Below are positions 8,402 to 17,739 of a stretch of 64,000 nt of DNA, in pieces; the first letter of the stretch is position 1; the number at the start of each line of letters is the position of its first letter. Source of the DNA: Glaciimonas immobilis. GTDB taxonomy: Bacteria; Pseudomonadota; Gammaproteobacteria; Burkholderiales; Burkholderiaceae_D. The DNA lies in the NCBI RefSeq assembly GCF_011947285.1, contig NZ_JAAOZT010000005.1:62001-126000 (forward strand), written 5' to 3'. A model generated the notes under the pieces. That model saw nothing but the letters and a program-made list of their open reading frames with translations, was not told the origin of the DNA and did not search any database. A program made the translations under genes and the position numbers.

Positions 8402-9082
8402 ATGCCGTTGAATATTATTATCGTTGAAGATTCCACTTTGGTCCGCAAGGGCATGGTTTCAATGGTCAGCAATATGTCACTACAAAACGTAACGCATCCG
8501 ATGTCTGCGGACGAAAAAATGCCTTATCGCGTCGTCGCAGATGTGGCTTCGTCCAAAGATTTGCTGATAGCGCTAAAGGAACATAACCCCGATATGCTGA
8601 TACTGGATTACTCGTTGCAATCCGACGGGGAGGAGACCCATCCGCTACATACGCTCGATGGACAAAATCTGATCCGACATATCCGCAAGACATACAGCAC
8701 AAACATGCTGGTTGTATCACTGCACCATTCTCCCGTGATCATTCGCGCGGCGTTGGAAGCAGGGGCAAACGGTTACATAAGTAAAAATGCCAATGAAGAA
8801 GTATTAAGTCAGGCAATCCAGGCGGTAATGAAAGGCGACACATTTGTCGAGCATAACTTACTAAAAAATATGCTCAACCGCAGTCCGGAAAGCGCAGTCA
8901 TCAGTCCAAAAGAAATAGAAGTATTGCGCTTGATAGGAAAAGGCAGTCGTCTGACCGATATCGCGCAACGCATGAGCCTCAGCATTAAAACTGTCAGCGC
9001 ACACAAGCTGCGTGCAATGGAGAAATTACGTATCCGTAACGACTCTGAACTGTACCGCGTAATTACCGGAATGGCGCTTTGA
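8402..9082 (+). CDS. RcsB-like response regulator (REC + LuxR-type HTH)
   Basis: About 226 residues from the ATG at 8402, which has GGAG six bases upstream; an ATG at 8387 is also possible. The receiver domain shows IIIVEDS, the phosphorylation site LILDYSL, and the Lys in GYISKNA. The DNA-binding domain (about residue 165 on) reads SPKEIEVLRLIGKG...IAQRMSLSIKTVSAHK, then AMEKLRIRND, which follows RcsB closely (SPKE, SIKT, AM.KL, ND). The protein should be activated by phosphotransfer from a hybrid kinase; two such kinases lie downstream. A cytochrome b561 gene follows after 81 bp in the same direction and may be co-transcribed. The promoter carries an RcsB-box-like decamer. Confidence 0.88.
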   Translation: MPLNIIIVEDSTLVRKGMVSMVSNMSLQNVTHPMSADEKMPYRVVADVASSKDLLIALKEHNPDMLILDYSLQSDGEETHPLHTLDGQNLIRHIRKTYSTNMLVVSLHHSPVIIRAALEAGANGYISKNANEEVLSQAIQAVMKGDTFVEHNLLKNMLNRSPESAVISPKEIEVLRLIGKGSRLTDIAQRMSLSIKTVSAHKLRAMEKLRIRNDSELYRVITGMAL

Positions 9083-9163
9083 CGACAAACATTTCTTACA
9101 GTCATTGCCGATCTCATGACCTGTCCCACACCAATCACAAATACATTAATTTATAAGGTTTTT

Positions 9164-9712
9164 ATGACTACTATAACTCCCGATATCGCCACCCTGCTAA
9201 AGCAGCCGACCCGCTACGACCTCCTTACGCGAGGCCTGCATTGGTTCGCCGCGGGCATTATCAGCTATACGATGATCGCCGGTTACTCACTCCAATTTTT
9301 GATAGACACGCCTTACTTCCATTTTTTCTCAGTCCTGAATATGTCGCTTGGCACCTTGGTAATTCCAGTTACCATCGCGCGCTATTTATGGAAATTCTTT
9401 CGACCGTCGGTCCCTTACCCGGCAGATCTCTCACGCCCTAAAAAAAACCTGGCACATTTTGCACATGAAATGTTCTACCTCGTAATTTTTATCATGTTGA
9501 TCAGTGGCGTCTTGATGCTGACCCACGGATTCACATTTTTCTGGTTAATCGATATTCCACATCCGCTGGATAACCCTGAAGTCAATGCATTCTTTTTTGA
9601 AGTACATCGTATAGCCTGTGCCGCTGTGGCCCTGACGCTCGGCTTGCATGTTGCAGCGGTAGTGAAGCATCAGATTATAGATAAGCGGAATATTCTTGGA
9701 CGCATGCTCTGA
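9164..9712 (+). CDS. Cytochrome b561-family membrane protein
   Basis: About 182 residues from the ATG at 9164, which follows AAGG. It has four predicted membrane helices with heme-ligand histidines in the right places: GLHWFAAG in helix 1, AHEMFYLV in helix 3, and HRIA and LHVAAVVKH in helix 4. The family passes electrons across or within the inner membrane, typically from quinol or to small acceptors. It is placed between an RcsB-like regulator and a convergent hybrid kinase. A link to signalling (redox sensing) or to electron supply for the secreted LPMO is only inferred from proximity. Confidence 0.82.
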   Translation: MTTITPDIATLLKQPTRYDLLTRGLHWFAAGIISYTMIAGYSLQFLIDTPYFHFFSVLNMSLGTLVIPVTIARYLWKFFRPSVPYPADLSRPKKNLAHFAHEMFYLVIFIMLISGVLMLTHGFTFFWLIDIPHPLDNPEVNAFFFEVHRIACAAVALTLGLHVAAVVKHQIIDKRNILGRML

Positions 9713-9736
9713 GCGAATACGCAATCTCATCAGGCA

Positions 9737-12700
9737 TTAGTCGTCGTCCGGATCAATATCCAATCGAATCTGCACCAGCATGGTCTGCAATATAGGCGCT
9801 AAACGGAATGCTTCTTCGGGCCATTCATACTCTGCGCTTTCTTCTATGGCGCGGCAGAGAGCTGTTGCGGGGCGCATATCCAGTGCCGCCATACCGCCGT
9901 GAATGCGATGCGCGACCTCACCCAGATAGGTGAGGTCTGCCCGGGTAATAGCAGCCACCAGAAGAGCAATGTCTTCTGAAATGCCTGCCACAGCGGCACG
10001 TAACATTCCTGGCTGCCACATTTGCGATGCGATTGCAGAGGCTTCTGCAATCGCTTTTTCTCGATCAGGCGCATCATCCTGAAACTGATTGCCAGAAATG
10101 GTATCGCGCAAGATACCTGGCGCTTCTATGCGTGATCCAATGTGCCGGTCGAGCAGCTTTTCCAAGTCCTCCATCGTGAACGGTTTAATCATATAACCAT
10201 TCATACCAGCCGCCAAACCGCGCTCCCGCTCACCCGTTAATGCGCTCGCCGTCACCGCCACGATGGGGCAGGTCACGGCACGAGCACGCAACGCCAATGA
10301 TAATTCATAGCCATTCATCAAGGGCATGTGCAGGTCGCTCAAAATCAAATCAAATTGCAGTCCATCCTTGATCAGTTGCAGGGCTTGAGCAGCGCTGCCA
10401 GCGGCTGTAATTTCGCATCCCAGATAGCCCAATTGTTTTTCGAGCAGCAGTCGGTTAATAGCCTGATCATCCACGATCAGAACATGCGCGTTGATTGCGC
10501 GGCGATTTCCTTGTAGTGCATCCTGAGCCGGTTCTGCAATATAAATTTTGCGACCGGCGACCATCAGGATCGCATCGACAATACCCGGCCCTGACAAAGG
10601 ATTGGCGTAGCCTATGTCGTGCTTAAGAAAGGCGCTATAGGACGAGGACAGGTCGAGAAATACGCTGCCGTCACCGGCGGTAAACGGTTGCCTCTCCGTC
10701 GCAAACGGGATCGAAGACTCCGTCAGGTTAATGTCTATTCTTGCGTAATGCCCCGCTCTGTCAGATACATCGTCGCCAGTCGCGATCACCCTGCCGCCCT
10801 TAGAGGCTAACAACACGCTCAGGTGGGCTGCAAACTCCGCATCGCCCTTATCAATGTTGATCACAAACTTCAAACCACGCAGCGTATCGTCCATAACTGC
10901 CACTATTTTTGATGAGATAAGAGGGATGCTTACCACGAAAGTGGTCCCTGTTCCAGGTATCGAGTCAACGCTAATCACCCCGCCCATGGCGGCGACATAT
11001 TTTTTGCAGATAAAAAGGCCGAGACCGGTACCAGGGAATTGCTGACGGGTCGCGACACCGCTAGCTTGTCCAAATGGTTGAAAAATCCGCTCCATGTCTT
11101 CTTCAAGTATTCCCGGACCGGTGTCACGGATCGAAAGAGCGATCCGTAGTGCGCCATGGTCTGATTTATCTGTTGCGCTGGCGGAGTCTCTTTCACCCCC
11201 TGCGGCGATGTCGGATGATAGCAGTATGCCTGTCACTACCACTTTTCCTGAAGGAGTAAATTTGACCGCATTATTGATAAGGTTATTTAAAACCTGGATT
11301 AATTTAAGCGCATCACCGTACCATATGCCGTTCAGGGCCGGGTCCATCAGGCACACTAACTCTAGATTTTTTAATAGTGCACGTGACCAAAATCCCTGCA
11401 CTACCGATTCTACTTCTTTGGTTAAATCGAACGGATGGCTGTCGATCTCAACAGCTTCGGTCTCACCCTTCGTAAAGTCGAGCGCATCATTCAGTATATC
11501 CTTCAGCGTACGCGCGGAACCGTCCATAGTGTGAGATAACTGGCGCTGGCCTGCATCCAGTCGGGTTTTCGCCATGAGTTCAATTGACGCCAGCATACCG
11601 TATAAAGGCGTTCGGATCTCGTGGCTGATGGTGGCCAGGAACAGACTTTTGGAAGCACTTGTCGATTCGGCAAAGCGTTTGGCCTCCGCCAGCGCCTGCT
11701 CTGTGCGTTTGTGGTCGGTCATATCGCTGAGCACGCAAATCAATACGGACTCGCCGTCATGCATCGCAGAGGCAATCCCGATTTGGTAAAAATGGCCGCT
11801 CTCAATATCTTCCACATGCAGCACGTCCTGAGGACTTTGCTGCGTATGCAGTAACAGCAAAGACCATGCTTTCGCAGAAAGGACCTGCTCCGGGGTATCG
11901 ATCAGTCGCCAGCGTTCCAGAGGGATAAATTGTGCATTCTGTATGATCACGCCGCAGTCACTGGCGCGCAAAACGGCAAGCCCGACCGGCGACGTCTCAA
12001 CCACGGTGCGATTGAAATTTTCGCTATCCGCTAAGCGCTTTTGCTGCCGCGCTGCCGGCCCGATCACAGCAAGATTGATTTGGCGCGTGCCTAATAAAAC
12101 ACTTAGCACGGCTAGAAGGTAAATCAATATGCCCGCACCGATCGGCACAGTCTTATCCTGCAATAACGTCCACAACCTGACCGCGTACACCACACGCCAC
12201 TCAATGTTCGGGACCGCATAGCTGACTTGCAGCATCGCGTCTCGGGGCCGAAACTGTAGAGAACTTCGGTGATATTTGTATTCCTGTTCAGAGTCCAGAT
12301 TGCGGTAAAAAGTTACCTCCTCGGCGGTCGGCACACGACCGTCGATTAACATTAATCGGCCGGTATAAGCATAAATCAGCACTAGCCCGGCCCTTTGGTA
12401 GAAGGCATTGCCGGTAATCCGTGTTCTGGCTAATACGGTGTCCGGCGACATATCGGTCGCAACGTAACCAATGACAACACCAGCACGATTACGAAACGGA
12501 ATGAAGCAAGTGAACACAGTACGCCCGGTAAAGGGATCAGTCATCGCCTTGGTCCAATACACGCCATCGGCATTTTGAGCATCGGGATAGTCACGCAAAA
12601 TCCGTTCGAATTCATGACGCTTCTGCGCCGAGAACGCAGCATTTCTGTGTGCGTCCGGTTGAGGGACTGCCAAATCGGGTGATTGCTGGGTAAACACGAT

Positions 12701-13210
12701 CAGCGAGCCATCAGCATTCGACAGAATCGACTGATCGCTTCTGGCTCGATAGCCCCAGAACCCTTTTTGAAAGTCAGCCAGGCGACGCCCAAGCCCCAAC
12801 CATTCTTGTTGCAGCTTTTCCTGCGCGCCAGCGGCAACCGCCAGGTCCCCCACCGCAGGGCCGTTACGAAGGACCCAGAATTCTTCATTGAGCTGGGCGG
12901 CCTCCCCTGCAGACGGCAGCAAAACATGTTTGTCCTGCGTTTCTTTACAACGCGATGCCATCGCACAAATATAATCAGGCGCTAACTCCGCAAATCGCCC
13001 AATAAAATATTCCTGTCGGGTTATCTGCCGCAGCAAATCGGCATAATTCTCATGCGCCCATTCACTGCGATCCCATAACATAAATAGCAGAAGAAAACCA
13101 ATATATAGTGCAAGCAATAAAGTTAGTAAAGCAACAATTAAGTAAGTTCGCGCATGCAGAAAGCGGCGCGAAATCGTCGTTATACCTTCTGCTACATCCG
13201 AATGGCTCAT
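9737..13210 (-). CDS. Tripartite hybrid sensor histidine kinase (HisKA-HATPase-REC-HPt), RcsC/BvgS-like
   Basis: About 1,157 residues from the ATG at 13210 (AAGGA at good spacing; ATG 13216 and TTG 13237 are alternatives). Order: transmembrane helix about 25-45, a periplasmic sensor of roughly 300 residues, a second helix near 350, a PAS-like region, HisKA with His530 in TISHEIRTPLYG, HATPase with LNNLINNAVKFTPSG and GTGLGLFI, a divergent alpha/beta segment resembling in position the ABL domain of RcsC, a receiver with Asp959 (LILSDLHMPL), and an HPt domain with His1101 (AHRIHGG). This allows a full His-Asp-His-Asp relay ending on a separate regulator. It is divergent from the second regulator/kinase operon and shares its decamer-bearing promoter region. 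Confidence 0.9.
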   Translation of the reverse strand: MSHSDVAEGITTISRRFLHARTYLIVALLTLLLALYIGFLLLFMLWDRSEWAHENYADLLRQITRQEYFIGRFAELAPDYICAMASRCKETQDKHVLLPSAGEAAQLNEEFWVLRNGPAVGDLAVAAGAQEKLQQEWLGLGRRLADFQKGFWGYRARSDQSILSNADGSLIVFTQQSPDLAVPQPDAHRNAAFSAQKRHEFERILRDYPDAQNADGVYWTKAMTDPFTGRTVFTCFIPFRNRAGVVIGYVATDMSPDTVLARTRITGNAFYQRAGLVLIYAYTGRLMLIDGRVPTAEEVTFYRNLDSEQEYKYHRSSLQFRPRDAMLQVSYAVPNIEWRVVYAVRLWTLLQDKTVPIGAGILIYLLAVLSVLLGTRQINLAVIGPAARQQKRLADSENFNRTVVETSPVGLAVLRASDCGVIIQNAQFIPLERWRLIDTPEQVLSAKAWSLLLLHTQQSPQDVLHVEDIESGHFYQIGIASAMHDGESVLICVLSDMTDHKRTEQALAEAKRFAESTSASKSLFLATISHEIRTPLYGMLASIELMAKTRLDAGQRQLSHTMDGSARTLKDILNDALDFTKGETEAVEIDSHPFDLTKEVESVVQGFWSRALLKNLELVCLMDPALNGIWYGDALKLIQVLNNLINNAVKFTPSGKVVVTGILLSSDIAAGGERDSASATDKSDHGALRIALSIRDTGPGILEEDMERIFQPFGQASGVATRQQFPGTGLGLFICKKYVAAMGGVISVDSIPGTGTTFVVSIPLISSKIVAVMDDTLRGLKFVINIDKGDAEFAAHLSVLLASKGGRVIATGDDVSDRAGHYARIDINLTESSIPFATERQPFTAGDGSVFLDLSSSYSAFLKHDIGYANPLSGPGIVDAILMVAGRKIYIAEPAQDALQGNRRAINAHVLIVDDQAINRLLLEKQLGYLGCEITAAGSAAQALQLIKDGLQFDLILSDLHMPLMNGYELSLALRARAVTCPIVAVTASALTGERERGLAAGMNGYMIKPFTMEDLEKLLDRHIGSRIEAPGILRDTISGNQFQDDAPDREKAIAEASAIASQMWQPGMLRAAVAGISEDIALLVAAITRADLTYLGEVAHRIHGGMAALDMRPATALCRAIEESAEYEWPEEAFRLAPILQTMLVQIRLDIDPDDD

Positions 13211-13298
13211 AGACATCCTTACCTCACTTTTACACAAGGCGTACTCTCACCCCCATTGTTGGGAGCATAACATTACCCGCAGGAAAATCTCTAAACTA

Positions 13299-13384
13299 AG
13301 AATTCTCTTAACCATTTACAGATAAGTCTGTAGTGAAAATAGATTTGTCTTAGTTCATTTACGATTTTTAACTGAGATAATTCT
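13299..13384. promoter_or_regulatory. Four AGA-N4-TCT decamers, three spaced exactly 21 bp, between divergent kinase and regulator genes
   Basis: Decamers lie at 13299-13308 (AGAATTCTCT), 13320-13329 (AGATAAGTCT), 13341-13350 (AGATTTGTCT) and 13375-13384 (AGATAATTCT). The first three start exactly 21 bp apart, two turns of DNA, so proteins bound there would lie on one face of the helix. The linker GTAGTGAAAAT between the second and third is nearly the same as at 2832-2842 upstream of the TonB receptor. The position between the divergent hybrid kinase and the regulator at 13468 suggests control of both, most simply by one or both RcsB-like regulators encoded here. Confidence 0.6.
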
Positions 13385-13467
13385 ATTTGCTCAAAAAGGA
13401 ACTTGGCCCATCAAAAGGGCCATGTACGCGTCCGCCATTTTTGTACAAAAAAAGTAAGGAGAGCAAC

Positions 13468-14184
13468 ATGGCAGAAACCGAACAGCAATTAGAAAACCCG
13501 CTTTTAAGTCAAATGTGCGACATTATTGTTGCGGACGATCACCCTATTCTTTTGCATGGAATTGAAAAAATATTAGCAACTACTAAGAGTCTGAGAATCG
13601 TCGCGACCGCGCAAACGGTCACCGAGATATTCCGGGTGCTTGATTTATATCCATGCGAAATTCTGATTTGCGACTACTCCTTCTATGGTGATGATCTGCC
13701 AGACGGTTTGCCGATGATCAAAAGAATCCGGACTCTCTATCCCCATATCAAAATAATTATTCTTTCAGCGCGCGACGATCTGGGCACCGCCCGCAATACG
13801 CTTGAATGTGGCGTCTACGGATTTGTGCGTAAAAATAGCGATATGCGCAACGTGATTAATGCTGTGCAAGAGGTCAGGTCGGGCAATAAATTTACTGACA
13901 CCGCTACCACCCAGGACATGTTAAAAAATCTTCTCTCGCTGGGCAGAAATGAGCGCTCGCCTTCCGAGGGACGCGTCTCGTTTACGCCTAAAGAAATCGA
14001 AACTATTCGTTTGCTGCAGCGCGGCCTGACGTTGACGGAAATCGCCGAATTAACCAATCGCAGCGTCAAGACCGTGAGTGCACATAAACAATTGCTGATG
14101 AAAAAACTCGGCACCAGAAGCAATCTTGAATTTTTTCATACGCTGAGTAACGAGCAATTGATGGCTGCTATCACTGCACAATGA
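13468..14184 (+). CDS. Second RcsB-like response regulator (REC + LuxR-type HTH)
   Basis: 238 residues from the ATG at 13468, which follows AAGGAGAG; an in-frame upstream start at 13387 would add an implausible 27-residue leader. The receiver shows IIVADDHP, the phospho-acceptor ILICDYSF and FVRKNSD. The LuxR-type domain reads TPKEIETIRLLQRG...TEIAELTNRSVKTVSAHK, then MKKLG, again closest in pattern to RcsB. It is a diverged paralogue of the regulator at 8402. Its stop overlaps the start of the following hybrid kinase by 4 bp, so the pair is one operon. Four decamers of the shared operator family lie just upstream. Confidence 0.9.
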   Translation: MAETEQQLENPLLSQMCDIIVADDHPILLHGIEKILATTKSLRIVATAQTVTEIFRVLDLYPCEILICDYSFYGDDLPDGLPMIKRIRTLYPHIKIIILSARDDLGTARNTLECGVYGFVRKNSDMRNVINAVQEVRSGNKFTDTATTQDMLKNLLSLGRNERSPSEGRVSFTPKEIETIRLLQRGLTLTEIAELTNRSVKTVSAHKQLLMKKLGTRSNLEFFHTLSNEQLMAAITAQ

Positions 14185-17100
14185 TCAGACCGGGCGCGAA
14201 CAAACCTTTCTCCACGCTGTACACACCACTGCATCGCTCTAACGGCAACAGCCCGGTCCAGCTTTTAGGCCGATACCATCGATGGATTATCTATGGCGGT
14301 GCCACGTTAGTGACGGTAGCTGTACTTCTGGCCGCTGTGATCGCCATGGCCTTGTATGCCGAAAATTTCATTCATGCGCAACGCCTGTTATTTGACGCAG
14401 AACAACGCCAGGTAGAAATCAAAGTACTTTCTGCCAATTCCAAGATGCGCCAGACCATCGTCCGCCAGCAATTCCTGCGCGTGCACCGCGGAACAGATAT
14501 GGCACCGCAATCGACCACAACGCTGGCTGCGCGACATCCCCGCACCCACAGGCACGATACAGTCGGACATAAAAACCTTGAAAAGTCGATTGAGAACGCA
14601 ACCGTCAATGCGTCGGTCAACGCTGCAATAAACGCCATCAATGACCCCGATACTATTTCTACTGAGTCTTATGTGACCACGATCCTGGACGCCACGAGTC
14701 GCCCATCAGCATTAGAAGCCTTGTTGACGCAATTTTATGATGTCGTCCCCAGCGCCGTGATGAATACCTCGCCCGCGGAACAAGGAACTACCATCATGCT
14801 CTATGATAAAAATCTGACATTTCTGGGTATGCATATGCCGCAGGCTGAAAAGCCCCATTTGCTCCAGAAAAAAAATCGGGCGGCAACGCGCGCTGCCATC
14901 GCTAAGGCAGTTGCGCCAATCGAACACGCGTTACAATCTATACCGCTGGAACAATTACGCGCTGGCAAAACGGTGTGGCTGGCACCCTATGTGGACGCCC
15001 TGACCGACACCTTAATGTTAAGTCGCGCCGCCGTGGTTTTTCACGGCAAACAGCCTTTCTCGGTTCTGGTTATCAGCGTCCCTGCAGAGCAGTTCAGCCA
15101 ACATTTTCTATCACAGCCGCTTTCACACGGTTTTGCCGTAATTACCGCCGCTGGTCGGGTACTGTCAGGCAAGCTGATTAATCATATTTCGACTGCTGCG
15201 GTGCTACACCACCAAGATCGGGAGGAAACCTCAAAAACCTATACCAGTTCCCTTAATAGCTTATTTTCCGGCGACGCCACGTTGATTGCATTAAGCCATC
15301 CAATCGGCGCAACCGGATGGACGATGGTGTATACATTTGACTGGGCCATGTTATGGGAGGCTTTGCACAGCGAAATCCTTTTTGCGATGGCGGTCGCATT
15401 GACGCTCTGTACAATCCTGTGGACGATTGTCATATTATTCAATCGCCTGATATTTATTCCGGTCATGCGGGAGGCGCTACGTGTCCACGATAGCGAAGCG
15501 TTTTCGCGGGCGATGATGGGCGTTGCACCACTCGGATTTTTTGTATTGAGCTATCCGACCGGCGCACTTATGCTTGACAATGAGCAAGCCCGTGCAGTCG
15601 GCAATCAGGATTACAACTCGCCTGATCTGGCATCGTTTCACCAAAGACTTATGGCATGTTATAAAAATCTGGGAGCAGCCATCGAGGCCGATCAGACGCT
15701 CGCCCACGCTGTGCTGGAGTTGTGCGGTGAAGACGGCGATTACACCTATGCGCTGGCCGCGTTTACCCGTACGCGATATTTGCACAATGATGTATTGTTA
15801 TGCTGCCTAAGCGATATCACAGTTCAAAAACGCGCTGAACGCACGCTTGTACAGGCAAAAACAGACGCAGATGAGGCGAACAAAGCAAAATCGATGTTTC
15901 TTGCGTTAATCAGTCATGAGATACGCACGCCTTTGCACGGGGCTGCAGGCCATCTTGAGCTGTTGGAGATGGCTACTTTACCGGACGCCGAACATGAACT
16001 GGTACAGACCATCCGCGGGTCGTTTGACTCACTTTTGAGAATCATCAATGACATACTCGACATATCGAGAATAGAGGCCGGACAGTTAGCGCTGAATAAC
16101 GCACCGTTCAATTTGCATGAAGTCGTGACTTGCTGCACGCATTTATGGACCCCGGCGCTTGACGCCAAGTCTGTTGCCTTTATTTGCCGCACGGCGCCAA
16201 ACGTTCCCACCTATTTGCTTGGCGACGCTGGTCGAATCAAGCAGATATTAAATAACTTACTATCAAATGCGGTTAAATTCACCCATCAGGGCAGCATCGT
16301 TCTGGATATTTCAGGAAGCCCAAAAAATGGCGGATATGTACTCCAGATCGGCATACGCGATTCTGGAATCGGTATTTCCCAGCACGATCAAAAACGCTTA
16401 TTCACCCCGTTTAGCCAAGCTAACGCCAGCATCGCGGGTGAGTTCGGCGGCACTGGGCTGGGATTGTCCCTATGCAAACAACTTATTGATGCCATGCACG
16501 GCAGAATTAATATCGAAAGCACCTATGGATCTGGCACCATCGTGATGGTCACGCTTTTGCTTTGTCATACAGAGACGGATCGGATTACGCCTGCGATCAA
16601 ACGCGCAATTCGAGATACGTCACCAACCAAAGCCCGCCCACTAACCGATCTGATTAGTAACGTATCCCCAGTCTCAGCGCCGTTCCAGCAATTGCATTCT
16701 CTTACCGACTGGCTGGCTGCCGCCAACCGCTTACGGGTGCTGGTCGTCGAAGACGATCTGGTCAGCAGTAAACTAATGGAAAAACAATTATTGGCACTAG
16801 GATGCATCCATGTCGATTTCGTCAATAACGGGATGGAGGCGCTGGAACGTGCCACTTCGCGCCAAGGCGACTTCGCCTATGATCTGATATTGACCGATAT
16901 GAGCCTGCCCCAAATGAGTGGCCAAGAATTGGTGTTATCGCTACGCCAGATCGGGTTATCGACCCCTATTATCGTCATCTCGGCTAGCGTGTCGAATAGC
17001 CAGACCACGGCGATTCTACCTGAGATTGATGCTTTTCTAATCAAGCCGGTTTCCTTAAACAAACTCAAGGCGGCGTTGGCCCCCTATGTGTTGGCCGCAA

Positions 17101-17510
17101 CAACGCACGACCAAAAACTTATGCCGGCTCTTTATCTATCACCTGATGCAGCAGCCGAATCCACCTTCGATACAACCGGTGCGAGGCGCTGGCCCGTTGT
17201 AGATGCCGACATTGCTATTATTTTTTTAGATACTTACCGCGACGATTTACGCTCACTATTGCAAGCGTACCAGGTCGAAGATGTGGCAATTCTGAGCGCA
17301 CGGCTGCATCGCCTCAAAGGCGCGCTATTAGTCATACAAGAAGATGCTCTCGCGCAACACGTCGAGCGATTATGCCATGCCATTTTTAGCAACGGATGCA
17401 ATCCGAACCGAGAAGATTTACGCCTGTTCGTTAAAGGGTTGCTTTTCGTGGTTCGCCATTTGCGGGTAGCTTTACTGGCCGATCCTGGGGTGACCAAACC
17501 TATAACCTGA
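14181..17510 (+). CDS. Second tripartite hybrid sensor histidine kinase (HisKA-HATPase-REC-HPt)
   Basis: 1,109 residues, start overlapping the regulator stop by 4 bp. Order: a transmembrane helix at about 36-57, a large periplasmic region to about 400, a second helix (FAMAVALTLCTILWTIVIL), a PAS-like segment, HisKA with His579 (LISHEIRTPLHG), HATPase with LNNLLSNAVKFTHQG and GTGLGLSL, a receiver with Asp906 (LILTDMSLPQ) and a C-terminal HPt with His1043 (LHRLKGAL). All phosphorelay residues are present. The periplasmic part includes an Asn/Ala-rich stretch (residues about 135-155). Being fused by overlap to the regulator at 13468, it is the natural partner of that protein; cross-talk with the other pair is likely given the shared operators. 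Confidence 0.9.
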   Translation: MIRPGANKPFSTLYTPLHRSNGNSPVQLLGRYHRWIIYGGATLVTVAVLLAAVIAMALYAENFIHAQRLLFDAEQRQVEIKVLSANSKMRQTIVRQQFLRVHRGTDMAPQSTTTLAARHPRTHRHDTVGHKNLEKSIENATVNASVNAAINAINDPDTISTESYVTTILDATSRPSALEALLTQFYDVVPSAVMNTSPAEQGTTIMLYDKNLTFLGMHMPQAEKPHLLQKKNRAATRAAIAKAVAPIEHALQSIPLEQLRAGKTVWLAPYVDALTDTLMLSRAAVVFHGKQPFSVLVISVPAEQFSQHFLSQPLSHGFAVITAAGRVLSGKLINHISTAAVLHHQDREETSKTYTSSLNSLFSGDATLIALSHPIGATGWTMVYTFDWAMLWEALHSEILFAMAVALTLCTILWTIVILFNRLIFIPVMREALRVHDSEAFSRAMMGVAPLGFFVLSYPTGALMLDNEQARAVGNQDYNSPDLASFHQRLMACYKNLGAAIEADQTLAHAVLELCGEDGDYTYALAAFTRTRYLHNDVLLCCLSDITVQKRAERTLVQAKTDADEANKAKSMFLALISHEIRTPLHGAAGHLELLEMATLPDAEHELVQTIRGSFDSLLRIINDILDISRIEAGQLALNNAPFNLHEVVTCCTHLWTPALDAKSVAFICRTAPNVPTYLLGDAGRIKQILNNLLSNAVKFTHQGSIVLDISGSPKNGGYVLQIGIRDSGIGISQHDQKRLFTPFSQANASIAGEFGGTGLGLSLCKQLIDAMHGRINIESTYGSGTIVMVTLLLCHTETDRITPAIKRAIRDTSPTKARPLTDLISNVSPVSAPFQQLHSLTDWLAAANRLRVLVVEDDLVSSKLMEKQLLALGCIHVDFVNNGMEALERATSRQGDFAYDLILTDMSLPQMSGQELVLSLRQIGLSTPIIVISASVSNSQTTAILPEIDAFLIKPVSLNKLKAALAPYVLAATTHDQKLMPALYLSPDAAAESTFDTTGARRWPVVDADIAIIFLDTYRDDLRSLLQAYQVEDVAILSARLHRLKGALLVIQEDALAQHVERLCHAIFSNGCNPNREDLRLFVKGLLFVVRHLRVALLADPGVTKPIT

Positions 17511-17532
17511 TCACGGCGAACGTTGAATTGAA

Positions 17533-17628
17533 TGGCGGAAGGCAGCAAGAGTCGAACTTACGAGAGGACGGCTGACGCCCCCTACCGGGTTTGAAGCCCG
17601 GCCGCACCACCGGATGCGTGTGCCTTCC
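17533..17628 (-). tRNA. selC: tRNA-Sec (anticodon UCA), with encoded CCA end
   Basis: On the minus strand the sequence begins GGAAGGCA and ends TGCCTTCCGCCA, giving the long 8-bp acceptor stem typical of tRNA-Sec. The anticodon loop is CTTCAAA (anticodon TCA, reading UGA), flanked by the stem CCGGG/CCCGG. A long variable arm and a T-arm with TTCGACTC follow. The total of 96 nt including CCA is close to E. coli selC. It lies about 110 bp downstream of selB in the same orientation and so may be part of the same transcript. Confidence 0.95.
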
Positions 17629-17739
17629 AAGGGAATCGGCTTGCGACATGGGATAGTACTGCTTAATGGAAAACTGCGCGACCAAAATCAAGTCAGCCAC
17701 CTCTATTCCGTCGTATCGTGTGGCTAATCTGACGCCCTG

